Shown: positions 8,807-17,667 of the stretch, in pieces
Position numbering within the stretch: the stretch's first letter is position 1
How the letters are laid out: every line of letters begins with the position of its first letter
Source: Hymenobacter aquaticus
GTDB taxonomy: Bacteria; Bacteroidota; Bacteroidia; Cytophagales; Hymenobacteraceae
Assembly (NCBI RefSeq): GCF_004765605.1
Contig: NZ_SRLC01000001.1
Location: forward strand, 1-64,000
Direction: 5' to 3'
Length of the DNA stretch: 64,000 bases
The notes under the pieces: generated by a model
What the model was told of the DNA's origin: nothing
The model's database searches: none
The model's input: the letters and a program-made list of their open reading frames with translations, nothing else
Made by a program: the position numbers and the translations under genes

Positions 8807-9385
8807 ATGAGCAAGCGCAACTTCTCCCGTCACCGTGGCCCCCGATCCTATCAAAATATTCAGCAGCTCGTGCGGGCCCACTTTGGCCTGAGCCAGCCCG
8901 ACGTGGCGCGGCTGCTGCACCTGACGCGCGCCGCAGTGGCCATGGATGAGCGAGGGGAGCGTGACATGCCTACGGCGGCGTGGCTGCGTTTTCATCATCT
9001 GACGCAGGCCCTGCCCACGCCCGATGGCCCCGCACCCGTACCCGTGGCCGCTCCGGGCTGCCTGTCGGAGGACGCGCAGGCCCGGCTGCGGCTGCGGCTG
9101 CAGGGCATCCAGGTGGAAGAATACCCGTTGCGGGAAAAGCTTGCCCGTTGCCAGACGCGGCTGGCCCAGGCCCGGCTCCGCCTGCAGGCGCTGCCAGCCC
9201 TGCACCTGGCCTTTCCCGACGAGCGGGGTCAGCGGTGGCTGGCTAACTTCGAAGCCGAGGCCCACGAGATTCTGGAGATTGATGCCGGCCAGCCCGCGCT
9301 GCTGGAGCTGCGCCTGCGGGTGCTGGCCTTCGAAGCCGCCGAAATCACTCGGCTGCTGGCCGCGGCGCCCCCTATACCAAGTTGA
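8807..9385 (+). CDS. Hypothetical protein with N-terminal helix-turn-helix
   Basis: 192 residues from an ATG at 8807. Residues about 16-55 (QNIQQLVRAHFGLSQPDVARLLHLTRAAVAMDERG) have the spacing of an XRE/Cro-type helix-turn-helix, with LSQPDVARLLHLTRAAV as the two helices. The rest is a Leu/Ala/Arg-rich helical region (residues about 90-185) that may form a coiled coil. I do not recognise the family. It sits 30 bases downstream of a perfect palindrome and overlaps the end of the convergent LuxR-type gene by 14 bases. A DNA-binding role is inference. Confidence 0.65.
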   Translation: MSKRNFSRHRGPRSYQNIQQLVRAHFGLSQPDVARLLHLTRAAVAMDERGERDMPTAAWLRFHHLTQALPTPDGPAPVPVAAPGCLSEDAQARLRLRLQGIQVEEYPLREKLARCQTRLAQARLRLQALPALHLAFPDERGQRWLANFEAEAHEILEIDAGQPALLELRLRVLAFEAAEITRLLAAAPPIPS

Positions 9386-10040
9386 AGGCCCGGGCGTAGA
9401 GGCCCAGCTCGGCGGCCGTTTGGGGCTGGAGCTTCTGGCGGATGTTGCGGCGGTGGGTTTCGGCCGTCTGCACCGACAGGTGGAGGGTTTCGGCAATCTG
9501 GGGGGAGCTGTGGCCCAGGGCCAGGTGGCGCAGCACTTCCCGCTCGCGGGCGGTGAGGGTGGCGAAGGTGGCGGCGTGGCGGCGCAGAAACTCGTTTTCC
9601 TCGAGCAGGCGCTGCACCCGCAGGGCAATGTGGCTGCTCGGGTCGACGGGCGAGGCCACGCAGAGCAGCAGCAGCGGGGCGCCTTGCGCGTCGTGCAGCA
9701 GCAGGCGCAGGGAGGTGAAGTACCACGACCAGGCCTCTTGCGCGTTGGCCCGCACCTGCTGGAAAAACGTCGTCACCGGCCCCAGCTCGTTGCGCTCAAT
9801 CAGCTCCCAGATCTTGGGCTCGTACTCGGCCGCGTCGGCGGTATTGAAAAAGCGGGCGTGGTAGCCGGCGCCCAGCGCCCGCAGCTCCGGCAGCGTGGTC
9901 TGGAGCAGCTCCAGGCCCCACGGCGACATATACTCCACGCCCTGGGTCTGGATGTTGTTGATGATGACCACGCCCGGGTACTGGGCCGCCGTGGCGGCTA
10001 TTTCTGCTACTTTGTGCGCAATGGCTTCTTCGTTGGACAT
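9372..10040 (-). CDS. LuxR-type HTH transcriptional regulator (paralogue 1)
   Basis: 222 residues from the ATG at 10040; an upstream in-frame start at 10103 would add an unrelated hydrophobic stretch. The C-terminal 65 residues are a GerE/LuxR helix-turn-helix: LTAREREVLRHLALGHSS, then PQIAETLHLSVQTAETHRRNIRQKL. The first 150 residues look like a PAS-type sensor (GVVIINNIQTQGVEYMSPWGL, FFNTADAAEY) with no phosphoacceptor receiver domain. It closely resembles the gene at 12095-12826; the two flank a T9SS protein on the same strand. Its 3' end overlaps the HTH gene by 14 bases. Confidence 0.85.
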   Translation of the reverse strand: MSNEEAIAHKVAEIAATAAQYPGVVIINNIQTQGVEYMSPWGLELLQTTLPELRALGAGYHARFFNTADAAEYEPKIWELIERNELGPVTTFFQQVRANAQEAWSWYFTSLRLLLHDAQGAPLLLLCVASPVDPSSHIALRVQRLLEENEFLRRHAATFATLTAREREVLRHLALGHSSPQIAETLHLSVQTAETHRRNIRQKLQPQTAAELGLYARAFNLV

Positions 10041-10147
10041 GCAGTAGGAGGGTGGGAGGCAGGAAAGAAAGAACAGGGCAGCCCAAAGGCCGGCAGCTAA
10101 CATAGCGAATATTCAATGGCCGTTGCCAACTACCTGGTCCAAACAGC

Positions 10148-10187
10148 AAAAAGCCGGGACGAACTGCCCGGGCAGTTCGTCCCGGCT
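10148..10187 (-). terminator. Intrinsic terminator of the T9SS-protein gene
   Basis: A perfect 36-base palindrome, 10152-10187 (18-bp arms centred on CCCGGG), is followed on the minus strand by five T residues. It lies about 60 bases beyond the stop of the leftward gene at 10246. Confidence 0.8.
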
Positions 10188-10245
10188 GATGGGCCGAGGG
10201 GTTTTCGCACTACCTACCCCGCGCGGTGACGCGGGCCGGCGGGCG

Positions 10246-12000
10246 TTATTCCACTACCAGCTGGGTGCGGCTCAGGCCGGCTTCGAGCAGGTAGAGGCCG
10301 GGCGTGAGGCCGGCCGTCGGAACCAGCACCTCCTGGCGGCCGGCCGGGATGCTAACCTGGCGGGCAACGCGGCCCAGGGCATCGCGCAGCACCAGCGGTT
10401 GGGCCGTGGGCGCGGGAACTGGTAGTCGCAGCGTGACCGAGGCCCCGGCAGCAGCCGGGTTGGGGTACACGGCCAGCGGGGCTACGCCGGCGGCCTGGCG
10501 CACGCCCAGCGGCAGGCCGGCGTTGGCCAGCCGGGCTACGAAGGCGTTACTGCCGTTGGCGCCGGGGTTCGACAGCGTGGTGGAGCCGAAGGTGATGTTG
10601 CCGCGCAGGTCGCCGGTGGCTACCAGCGTGCCGGCCGCGTCCAGGGCCACGGCGTAGAACGTGTAGCTGCCGTCGGTGCTGGTGGGGGCGGGGGCCAGCT
10701 GGGCGTAGTCCCAGCTCAACGTCGTGGGGTTGAAGCGGGCCGTGAACTTGCGGCCGGCGGTAGGATTTGCCAGGGAGCGGGTCCCAAACGTGTAGGTAAT
10801 GGCCGACGGCAGGTTGCCTACCATCACGGCGTTGCCCTGCCCGTCAATGCCCAGGGCTTCGGTGTTGCTGGCGTTGGTGCTGCCGCTGTGCCCGATGGTG
10901 CCCACCGCGCCCCACTGGCCGGTGGGCGAGAGGCGGGCCACAAACTCGTCCTGGTTCACCGTGGTGCTGCCCAGCTGAATGCCGGTGCCGAAGCCTTCCC
11001 CGGCCAGCCACACGTTGCCGGCCCGGTCGTATTGCAGGCCGTTGGAGGCGTAAGCCACGGAAGTAGTGCCGGGGCCGGTTGTTTCAGTGGCCCACGCCCA
11101 CTGGTTGTTGGCATTGAGCTGCGCCACCACGTTCTTGGATTGCGTGGTGCTAGTGGAGGTCAGGACGTTGCTGCCCAGCGCCACGGAACCATTGCGGAAG
11201 CGAAATGCCAGAGCCACCTGGCCCTGGGGACTCACGGCGGCGCGGCTGATGACAAAGCGGCTGGCGCTGGTCGTGCCGGTAATGGTGACGCCCACGGCGC
11301 TCAGCCATTGGCCGGCGGCGCTCAGACGGGCCACAAACATGCCCCCGATGGGAGCAGCGGGCAGCGTTGTGTTGCCCAGCGTTACCGTGCCGACATATTC
11401 ACCCGCTACCACAAGGTTGCCCGCGGCAGCATCCCAGCCTACGCCCAGAACCTGAGTGCCCGACACCCCCGCCAGCCACTGCGGTTGGCCGCTGGCGTTG
11501 AGACGGGTAACGAAAGAGGCGAAATCCTTGGTGGTGGTGTAGGTAAAGCTGCCGACCGTAACCACCGTGCCCCCGTTCGGCTTCATCAGCGGGTCGTCGG
11601 AGGCGAGTCCGACGGCGTAGGTGTCGCCGGCCGGGCTAACGGCGGCCTGCTCGAAGTATACGCTCTCCCCGTTGCTGGTCGCCTTGAGGGCCCAGAGCCA
11701 CTGCTGCGCCGGCGAGAGTTTGGCCACAAAGCCGCTGCTGTAGCCGCCGCCACTGGTGAGGGTGGTGCTGCCAAATACGCGGGTAGCGGTAACCCCGCTG
11801 CCGGCCCCGTTCTGGAGCACGCCGGCCAGGTACTGGTTGCCGCTGGCATCAATAGCCAGCCCGCGGCCCACCGCGCCGGTATCATTGGTCGGCGTGGGGT
11901 TGGTGGGCTGAACAGCGCCGGTCCAGGCGGGGGCCTGGGCCTGGGCGGTAGAGAGGCCCAGAACCGAGGCAAAAAGAGCACAGAGATATACGTTTCGCAT
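10246..12000 (-). CDS. T9SS type A sorting domain protein with beta-propeller-like repeats
   Basis: 584 residues from the ATG at 12000. A signal peptide (RNVYLCALFASVLGLSTAQA) starts it. The body is built of repeats of roughly 80-100 residues, each with a G-x-FGSTTL or LGNTTL strand and a (F)VARLS-x-x-GQWLWA strand, like SBBP-type propeller proteins; at least five are visible. The last 75 residues are a T9SS type A sorting domain (PLAVYPNPA, LRDALGRVARQV, LTPGLYLLE). Expected to be exported and attached to the cell surface or released. Flanked by two paralogous LuxR-type regulators. Confidence 0.88.
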   Translation of the reverse strand: MRNVYLCALFASVLGLSTAQAQAPAWTGAVQPTNPTPTNDTGAVGRGLAIDASGNQYLAGVLQNGAGSGVTATRVFGSTTLTSGGGYSSGFVAKLSPAQQWLWALKATSNGESVYFEQAAVSPAGDTYAVGLASDDPLMKPNGGTVVTVGSFTYTTTKDFASFVTRLNASGQPQWLAGVSGTQVLGVGWDAAAGNLVVAGEYVGTVTLGNTTLPAAPIGGMFVARLSAAGQWLSAVGVTITGTTSASRFVISRAAVSPQGQVALAFRFRNGSVALGSNVLTSTSTTQSKNVVAQLNANNQWAWATETTGPGTTSVAYASNGLQYDRAGNVWLAGEGFGTGIQLGSTTVNQDEFVARLSPTGQWGAVGTIGHSGSTNASNTEALGIDGQGNAVMVGNLPSAITYTFGTRSLANPTAGRKFTARFNPTTLSWDYAQLAPAPTSTDGSYTFYAVALDAAGTLVATGDLRGNITFGSTTLSNPGANGSNAFVARLANAGLPLGVRQAAGVAPLAVYPNPAAAGASVTLRLPVPAPTAQPLVLRDALGRVARQVSIPAGRQEVLVPTAGLTPGLYLLEAGLSRTQLVVE

Positions 12001-12057
12001 AAGCAGCAGCGGTTGAAGGTGAATGTCAACTGCAAAATTCCGCTGGCTCTGGCCCCG

Positions 12058-12088
12058 CGACAATACCCAGAAGTGGGTATTTGTGTCG
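12058..12088. promoter_or_regulatory. AATACCCA/TGGGTATT hairpin or operator
   Basis: Arms 12062-12069 and 12074-12081 (AATACCCA / TGGGTATT) are perfect around a 4-base loop, with a looser outer CGAC/GTCG pairing. It lies between the stop of the LuxR-type gene (12095) and the start of the T9SS gene (12000). It could be a regulator site or a weak RNA hairpin; there is no T-run in either direction. Confidence 0.4.
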
Positions 12089-12094
12089 TAGCCC

Positions 12095-12826
12095 TTATAT
12101 CAGGTCGAAGGCCCGGGCATACTCGCTTAGCTCGAAGGCACTGGTCGCGCCCAGCTTCTGGCGCACGTTGCGGCGGTGGGTTTCGGCTGTTTGCACCGAA
12201 ATGAACAGCTCGGCGGCTATTTCGGGCGCCGAGTGGCCCAGGGCCAGCAGGCGCAGCACCTCCCGCTCGCGCCGGGTAAGCTGGCCGAAGCGCGGGGCGT
12301 GCTGGCGCAGGAAGTTGTTTTCTTCCAGCAGCCGGCTCACCTTGTGGGTTACGTGGTGCAACGGGTCGACGGGCAGGGAGGTCGTGACCAGCAGCAGGGG
12401 CTGGCCGGTATCCTCGTCGCGCAGCAGCACGCGCGTGGCGCTCAGGTGCCACACGTAGCCCCCGTCCGGGGCAATGCGCACCTGCTGGAAGATGCTGACC
12501 ACCGCCCACGGGTCGGAGCTCTGAATCATGGCGTACACCTTGGGCAGCAGGTCGGCCGAGTCGGCGGGGTTGAAGTACTTTTCCCAGTAGCCGGGGCCCA
12601 GCGCCTGGAGCGCGGGCAGCGTGGTGCGCAGCTCCCGCAGCCCGCGCTCCGACATATACTCGACCCGGTCGACGAGCAGGTTGGCAATGATGATGACGCC
12701 CGGATGCAGGTCGGCGGAGACGGCAATTTCGGCCACGGCGGCGGCCATGCGGGCCTGCTGCCGGGCGGTGGCCGGCTGCTGCTCGGTGGGAGGCACGAGC
12801 AGGGGAGTAGGGTGGGAGTCAGCCAT
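12095..12826 (-). CDS. LuxR-type HTH transcriptional regulator (paralogue 2)
   Basis: 243 residues. The C-terminal HTH reads LTRREREVLRLLALGHSA then PEIAAELFISVQTAETHRRN, matching paralogue 1 almost word for word. The N-terminal sensor part also matches (GVIIIANLLVDRVEYMSERGL, YFNPADSADLLPK). About 25 residues longer at the N-terminus than paralogue 1, with a proline-rich start. Transcribed towards the T9SS gene, 94 bases away, so co-transcription or local control is plausible. Probable tandem-duplication pair. Confidence 0.85.
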   Translation of the reverse strand: MADSHPTPLLVPPTEQQPATARQQARMAAAVAEIAVSADLHPGVIIIANLLVDRVEYMSERGLRELRTTLPALQALGPGYWEKYFNPADSADLLPKVYAMIQSSDPWAVVSIFQQVRIAPDGGYVWHLSATRVLLRDEDTGQPLLLVTTSLPVDPLHHVTHKVSRLLEENNFLRQHAPRFGQLTRREREVLRLLALGHSAPEIAAELFISVQTAETHRRNVRQKLGATSAFELSEYARAFDLI

Positions 12827-12910
12827 GCAAAGGGTGGGTAGAGAACGGGAATAGGCCGCGTAATATATAGCCCATCCGGGATTCGTCCAACCGGCTCCGG
12901 CCCGCCGCGG

Positions 12911-14275
12911 CTAGAGGCCCACGTAGGTGTGCGGCGTAATGGCCCGCAGCTCCTGCTTCACGTCCTCACTCACCGCCAGCCCGTCGATAAACGACTGGAT
13001 GCTGCCCGCGGAAATAGCCTCGCCGGTGCGGGTCAGGGCCTTGAGGGCGTTGTAGGGGTCGGGGTAATTCTCACGGCGCAGGATGGTTTGCAGGGCTTCG
13101 GCCACCACGGCCCAGTTGGCGTCCAGGTCGCGGTGCAGGGCCGCTTCGTCGAGGGCCAGCTTGTCGAGGCCGCGCTGCAGGGAGGTCAGGGCAATGAGGG
13201 TGTGGCCCAGCGGCACGCCCAGGTTGCGCAGCACCGTGGAGTCGGTCAGGTCGCGCTGCAGGCGGCTGATGGGCAGCTTGGCCGCCAGGTGCTCCAGCAC
13301 GGCGTTGGCCACGCCCAGGTTGCCCTCGGCGTTTTCGAAGTCGATGGGGTTCACCTTGTGCGGCATGGCCGACGAGCCCACTTCCCCGGCCTTGATGGTC
13401 TGGCGGAAGTAGCCCAGCGAAATGTACTGCCATACGTCCCGGGCCAGGTCAATGAGAATCGTGTTCAGGCGCTTGAGCCCGTCGCAGGTGGCGGCCAGGT
13501 GGTCGTAGTGCTCAATCTGGGTGGTGGGCTGGCTGCGGTGCAGGCCCAGGCGGTTGTTCACGAACACGTCGGCAAACTGCTTCCAGTCGACCTGCGGATA
13601 CGCGACCTGGTGGGCGTTGAAGTTGCCGGTGGCCCCGCCGAACTTGGCCCCGAACGGCACCTGAGCCAGCAGCTCCACCTGGGCATCGAGCCGGGCCACA
13701 AACACCTGGATTTCCTTGCCCAGGCGCGTGGGCGAGGCCGGCTGCCCGTGGGTGCGGGCCAGCATCGGCACGGCTTCCCACTCGGTGGCGCGGGTGGCCA
13801 GCTGGTTGCGCACCTGCGCGTAGGCCGGCAGCAGCACGTGCAGCAGCGCGTGCTGCAGGCTCAGGGGCACGGCCGTGTTGTTGATGTCCTGGGAAGTCAG
13901 GCCGAAGTGAATAAACTCCAGGTAGCCGCCCAGGCCCAGGGCCGCGAACTTGTCGCGCAGGAAGTATTCCACGGCCTTCACGTCGTGGTTGGTTACTTTC
14001 TCGTGGGCCTTCACCGCTTCGGCATCGGCCTGGCTGAAGGCGGTGTAGAGGCCGCGCAGCTGCGGGAATACGGCCGCGTCGACGCCCTGCAGCTGGGGCA
14101 GGGGCAGCTCACAGAGGGCAATGAAATATTCCACTTCCACCAGCACCCGGTAGCGGATCAGAGCCAGCTCGGAGAAATAGGCCGCCAGGGGCAGCGTTTG
14201 GCGGCGGTAGCGCCCGTCGAGGGGCGAAACGGCGGTGAGGGGCGAGAGGGCAGCGTAGTCGGCAGCAGCAGTCAT
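12911..14275 (-). CDS. purB: Adenylosuccinate lyase
   Basis: 454 residues, the usual length of the long bacterial PurB. It begins with the characteristic LSPLTAVSPLDGRYRRQTLPL. The fumarase/aspartase superfamily signature GEVGSSAMPHKVNPIDFENAEG (quoted here only in part: SSAMPHKVNPIDFENAEG) holds the mobile catalytic Ser loop. LARTHGQPASPT carries a catalytic His. The enzyme makes AMP from adenylosuccinate and AICAR from SAICAR in purine synthesis. Single gene with its own -7 box 30 bases upstream, divergent from the GT51 gene. Confidence 0.96.
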   Translation of the reverse strand: MTAAADYAALSPLTAVSPLDGRYRRQTLPLAAYFSELALIRYRVLVEVEYFIALCELPLPQLQGVDAAVFPQLRGLYTAFSQADAEAVKAHEKVTNHDVKAVEYFLRDKFAALGLGGYLEFIHFGLTSQDINNTAVPLSLQHALLHVLLPAYAQVRNQLATRATEWEAVPMLARTHGQPASPTRLGKEIQVFVARLDAQVELLAQVPFGAKFGGATGNFNAHQVAYPQVDWKQFADVFVNNRLGLHRSQPTTQIEHYDHLAATCDGLKRLNTILIDLARDVWQYISLGYFRQTIKAGEVGSSAMPHKVNPIDFENAEGNLGVANAVLEHLAAKLPISRLQRDLTDSTVLRNLGVPLGHTLIALTSLQRGLDKLALDEAALHRDLDANWAVVAEALQTILRRENYPDPYNALKALTRTGEAISAGSIQSFIDGLAVSEDVKQELRAITPHTYVGL

Positions 14276-14304
14276 TACGTAGAAAGAAGTTGGCCAGAGT
14301 GCGT

Positions 14305-14312
14305 CAAAGGTA
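14305..14312 (-). promoter_or_regulatory. -7 box (TACCTTTG) for purB
   Basis: Perfect TAnnTTTG on the minus strand, 30 bases before the purB ATG. A second, plus-strand TACCTTTG lies 43 bases away, giving a compact divergent promoter pair. Confidence 0.65.
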
Positions 14313-14354
14313 GCAAATGAGGCGGCGCGGCTACGGCCGCGCGGCGCTTTTCGC

Positions 14355-14362
14355 TACCTTTG
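14355..14362 (+). promoter_or_regulatory. -7 box (TACCTTTG) for the GT51 transglycosylase gene
   Basis: Perfect TAnnTTTG on the plus strand, 32 bases before the TTG at 14394. Its place favours either 14394 (TTG) or the GTGs at 14430 and 14436 as the start. Confidence 0.6.
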
Positions 14363-14393
14363 TTACCCGAGCAGCGGCAGGTCCGGCCCGGAC

Positions 14394-16580
14394 TTGGCAC
14401 AGGCCGGCCGCTTCTATCTCCCTCTTCCCGTGCGCGTGACATCAGCTACAAAGAAAAAAATAGGCATCGGCCTGGGCATCCTCGCGGTGCTGCTGGGCGT
14501 GGCCCTGGGCGTATTTTTGTTTAAGCGGCAGGAGCTGCTGGACTACGCCCTGCAACAGGTAAAAGCCAAGGTAGAGCGGAAATATCCAGTGGCCCTGACG
14601 CTGGGTGCGGCCCGCTTCACCGACCTGAACACCGTGCGCATCGACGGCATGAGCATGGTGCCGACGGCCACCCCGCAGGACACGCTGCTCCAGGCCCGGC
14701 AGATGACCGTCTCGCTCAGCGTCCGGTCGTTGTTTGCCGGCCGGCCCGTGTTCAGCAACCTCGAAATCAGCGACGCCCAGCTGACGGCCCGCAAGACTGC
14801 CCAGGCCGACAACTACTCGTTTCTGTATAAGAAAAAGGGTGCTAAGCCCACCGTGGCGCGCGACACGACCAAGGGCGTGAACTACGGCCTGCTGGCCAAC
14901 CAGCTGCTCGAAGCCAGCTTCGACAACATGCCCGAGGAAGCCGACTTCCGCAACTTCCTGGTAACCTACGACAGCCCCCGGCACCGGGCCCGCATCACGA
15001 TGCCCCGCCTGGCCATTGAGGACGGCGACATCAGCGGGCAGCTCACGGCCGTGGTCGACTCGGTGGAAAACCGCGTGGGGGTGCTGGGCCACATCGAGCC
15101 CGGCGACTATGCCCTGAACGCGGAAGTATTCGGCCTGAACCGCCGCCCCGTGACCTTGCCTTACGTGCTGCGCCGCTACGGGGCCCGGGTGCAGTTCGAC
15201 ACGCTGCGCCTGAGTTTGACCGACAAAGACCTCGACGACGAGGAGCTGACCGTGCGCGGCACGGCCTCGGCCGCCAACTTCATTGTGAATCACCCCAAGC
15301 TCTCCGACCGGGACGTGCGCTTCCCGCGCGGCGGCATCGAGTTTGTGGCCCGGCTGGGGCAGGCCTTTGCCGCCCTCGACAAAGGCACCAAGGTGACGCT
15401 GAACCGCATGCAGTTCTTTCCGGTGGTGAGCGTGCGCAAGCTGCCGGTGAACGAGCGGGTGGTGGGCAAGCTGATCAACGGCGTGCGGCGGCGCAGCGAA
15501 ACCCTGGCCGGCCTGCAGGTGAAAGCCGACGTGGAATCGGCCGAAACGCCGGCCAATACGTTTTTCGAGGCCCTGCCCGAGGGCATGTTCAACACCCTGG
15601 AAGGCATGCGGGGCGAAGGCACGCTCACCTACCGCCTGCACCTGAACCTGGACATGAACCAGCTCGACAGCCTGGAGTTCAACTCCGGCCTGACGCCCAA
15701 GAACTTCCGCATCAGCCGCTTCGGCCGCGAAAATCTGAACAAGCTCAACGAGGAGTTTCCCTACACGGCCTACAACGACCAGGGCGACTCGGTGAAAACC
15801 TTCCTGGTGGGTCCGTCCAACCCCGATTTTACGCCCTACAACGAGGTGGCGGACTACCTGAAAGGGGCCATCATGACGGCCGAAGACCCGCGGTTTATGA
15901 CCCACAAGGGCTTTATGGAAAAGGCTTTTGTGAAGTCGGCCATTCAGAACATCAAGGAAAAGCGCTTCGCCCGGGGCGGCAGCACGATTTCGATGCAGCT
16001 GGTGAAAAACGTATTCCTGACCCGGCAGAAAACCGTGACCCGCAAGATTGAGGAAGCCCTAATTGTGTGGCTCATCGAAAACACCCGTCTGGTGTCGAAG
16101 GAGCGCATGTTCGAGGTGTATTTGAACATCATCGAGTGGGGGCCGAAAATCTACGGCGTCCATGAAGCGTCGCGCTTTTACTTCGACAAGCAGCCCGGCA
16201 ACCTGAACCTGTCGGAAAGCCTGTACTTGGCCAGCATCATCCCGCGGCCCAAGCGCTACCAAGCGTCGTTCAACCAGTACGGCGAGATGCGCAGCTCGGC
16301 GCGCTACTTCCACCGCCTCATTGCCGACCTGATGGAGCGCAAGGGCATGATTTCGGAGGGCGACCGGGAAAGCGTGACCTACAGCCTGAGCTTCCCCGGC
16401 CGGGCCCACGGCTCCATCTTCCGCGCCGTGCGCCCCGATACCACCCGCACCGTGTTTGCCGCCGACTCCTCGCAGTTTGAGCCCCTGAACCTGATTGACC
16501 TGCTCGGCGGCGAGGCCCCCGACGCCGGGGTGAACACCAACGCCACCCCGCCGGCCGGCACGACCCCGCCCAAGCCGTAA
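14394..16580 (+). CDS. GT51 peptidoglycan transglycosylase without transpeptidase domain
   Basis: 728 residues from a TTG; GTG at 14430 or 14436 is also possible. One membrane helix (about residues 23-43, GIGLGILAVLLGVALGVFLF) anchors it. Residues about 45-450 are a long envelope region that I cannot assign. A GT51 domain follows: TAEDPRFMTHKGF near residue 497 holds the catalytic Glu, then GGSTISMQLVKNVFL and MFEVYLNIIEWGPKIYGVHEA. The penicillin-binding transpeptidase domain of class A PBPs is absent; the tail is Pro/Thr-rich. Expected to polymerise lipid II glycan strands at the inner membrane. Confidence 0.88.
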   Translation: MAQAGRFYLPLPVRVTSATKKKIGIGLGILAVLLGVALGVFLFKRQELLDYALQQVKAKVERKYPVALTLGAARFTDLNTVRIDGMSMVPTATPQDTLLQARQMTVSLSVRSLFAGRPVFSNLEISDAQLTARKTAQADNYSFLYKKKGAKPTVARDTTKGVNYGLLANQLLEASFDNMPEEADFRNFLVTYDSPRHRARITMPRLAIEDGDISGQLTAVVDSVENRVGVLGHIEPGDYALNAEVFGLNRRPVTLPYVLRRYGARVQFDTLRLSLTDKDLDDEELTVRGTASAANFIVNHPKLSDRDVRFPRGGIEFVARLGQAFAALDKGTKVTLNRMQFFPVVSVRKLPVNERVVGKLINGVRRRSETLAGLQVKADVESAETPANTFFEALPEGMFNTLEGMRGEGTLTYRLHLNLDMNQLDSLEFNSGLTPKNFRISRFGRENLNKLNEEFPYTAYNDQGDSVKTFLVGPSNPDFTPYNEVADYLKGAIMTAEDPRFMTHKGFMEKAFVKSAIQNIKEKRFARGGSTISMQLVKNVFLTRQKTVTRKIEEALIVWLIENTRLVSKERMFEVYLNIIEWGPKIYGVHEASRFYFDKQPGNLNLSESLYLASIIPRPKRYQASFNQYGEMRSSARYFHRLIADLMERKGMISEGDRESVTYSLSFPGRAHGSIFRAVRPDTTRTVFAADSSQFEPLNLIDLLGGEAPDAGVNTNATPPAGTTPPKP

Positions 16581-16600
16581 CAGCACGAGTAACTAGCAAA

Positions 16601-16634
16601 AAGCCCCGCCGAAGAAATCCGGCGGGGCTTTTTA
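16601..16634. terminator. Bidirectional intrinsic terminator
   Basis: Stem AAGCCCCGCC (16601-16610) pairs with GGCGGGGCTT (16621-16630) around a 10-base loop. It has A residues before it and T residues after it, so it can stop both the GT51 gene and the convergent TerC gene. Confidence 0.85.
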
Positions 16635-16671
16635 GTGGTAGGCGAAGCTGCGGCCGGCGCCCGCCGGGCAC

Positions 16672-17625
16672 TTACTCCGGCGTGTCCGAAACGGGCGGCA
16701 CCAGCGGCGCGTCTTTCTTGGGAAACAGCAACGACAGCAGCACCGAGCCCAGCAGCAGGCAGCCCACCACGCCGAGCGACCAGCTCATGGGCAGCTCGTA
16801 GAACTCGGCCAGCAGCAGCTTGCCGCCGATGAAAATCAGGATGAGGGAAAGGCCGTAGTGCAGGTAGTGAAACAGCTGCATGAGGCCCGCCAGCGCGAAA
16901 TACAGGGCCCGCAAACCTAGCAGGGCAAACACGTTGGAAGTGTAGACGATAAACGTGTCGCGCGAAATGGCCAGAATGGCCGGAATGGAGTCGGCGGCGA
17001 AGACCACGTCGGTAGTTTCCACCATCACCAGCACCACGAACAGCGGGGTGGCAAACAGCAGCCGCTCCTTGCGCACGAAAAACTTGCCGCCTTCCAGCTT
17101 GCTGGTAATGGGCAGGTGGCGGCTCAGAAACTTCACCACCGGGTTGTCGTCGGGGTTGATTTCGGGCTCCCCGGCGCTGAGGGCCATTTTCACGCCGGTA
17201 TACACCAGGAAAGCGCCCAGCACATACAGCAGGAAGTGGAACTTGGCCAGCAAGGCTGCCCCGGCCAGAATAAAGATGGCCCGCAGCACCAGCGCCCCGA
17301 TGACGCCCCAGAACAAAATGCGGTGCTGATACTGCAACGGTACCTTGAAGTAGGTGAAGATCAGCAGGAACACGAACAGGTTGTCGACGCTGAGCGACTT
17401 CTCAATCAGGTAGCCGGTCAGAAACTCCAGCGCCGCCTGCTGGCCCATAGTGCGGTAGACCAGGTAGTTGAACGTCAGGGACAGCGCAATCCAGAACGCA
17501 CTCCAGCCCAGTGCTTCCCGAATATGCACCACGTGCGCTTTGCGGTTGAGCACCAGCAAGTCGAGCATGAGCATGAGCAGCACGAAGGCATTGAACCCAA
17601 CCCAAAACAAGGGAGTGTTTTCCAT
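16672..17625 (-). CDS. TerC family integral membrane protein
   Basis: 317 residues from the ATG at 17625. Eight or nine hydrophobic helices are visible. TerC hallmarks are EKSLSVDNLFVFLLIF in the first half and VMVETTDVVFAADSIPAILAI in the second; the acidic residues in these motifs are proposed to bind metal. The family is linked to tellurite resistance and, more recently, to manganese export at the membrane. It lies 42 bases behind the leftward GT2 gene and is probably co-transcribed with it. Confidence 0.92.
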   Translation of the reverse strand: MENTPLFWVGFNAFVLLMLMLDLLVLNRKAHVVHIREALGWSAFWIALSLTFNYLVYRTMGQQAALEFLTGYLIEKSLSVDNLFVFLLIFTYFKVPLQYQHRILFWGVIGALVLRAIFILAGAALLAKFHFLLYVLGAFLVYTGVKMALSAGEPEINPDDNPVVKFLSRHLPITSKLEGGKFFVRKERLLFATPLFVVLVMVETTDVVFAADSIPAILAISRDTFIVYTSNVFALLGLRALYFALAGLMQLFHYLHYGLSLILIFIGGKLLLAEFYELPMSWSLGVVGCLLLGSVLLSLLFPKKDAPLVPPVSDTPE

Positions 17626-17667
17626 AAGTCCAGGCGACGCGGCCAACGATGCCGGCGTATGGTGGGC

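Noticed and set aside
10888..12204. 438-residue open frame opposite the T9SS protein
   Set aside because: Gly/Ala/His-rich reverse frame; the minus-strand gene has a signal peptide and sorting domain.
12929..14320. 463-residue open frame antisense to purB
   Set aside because: Exact shadow of purB with low-complexity composition; purB is certain.
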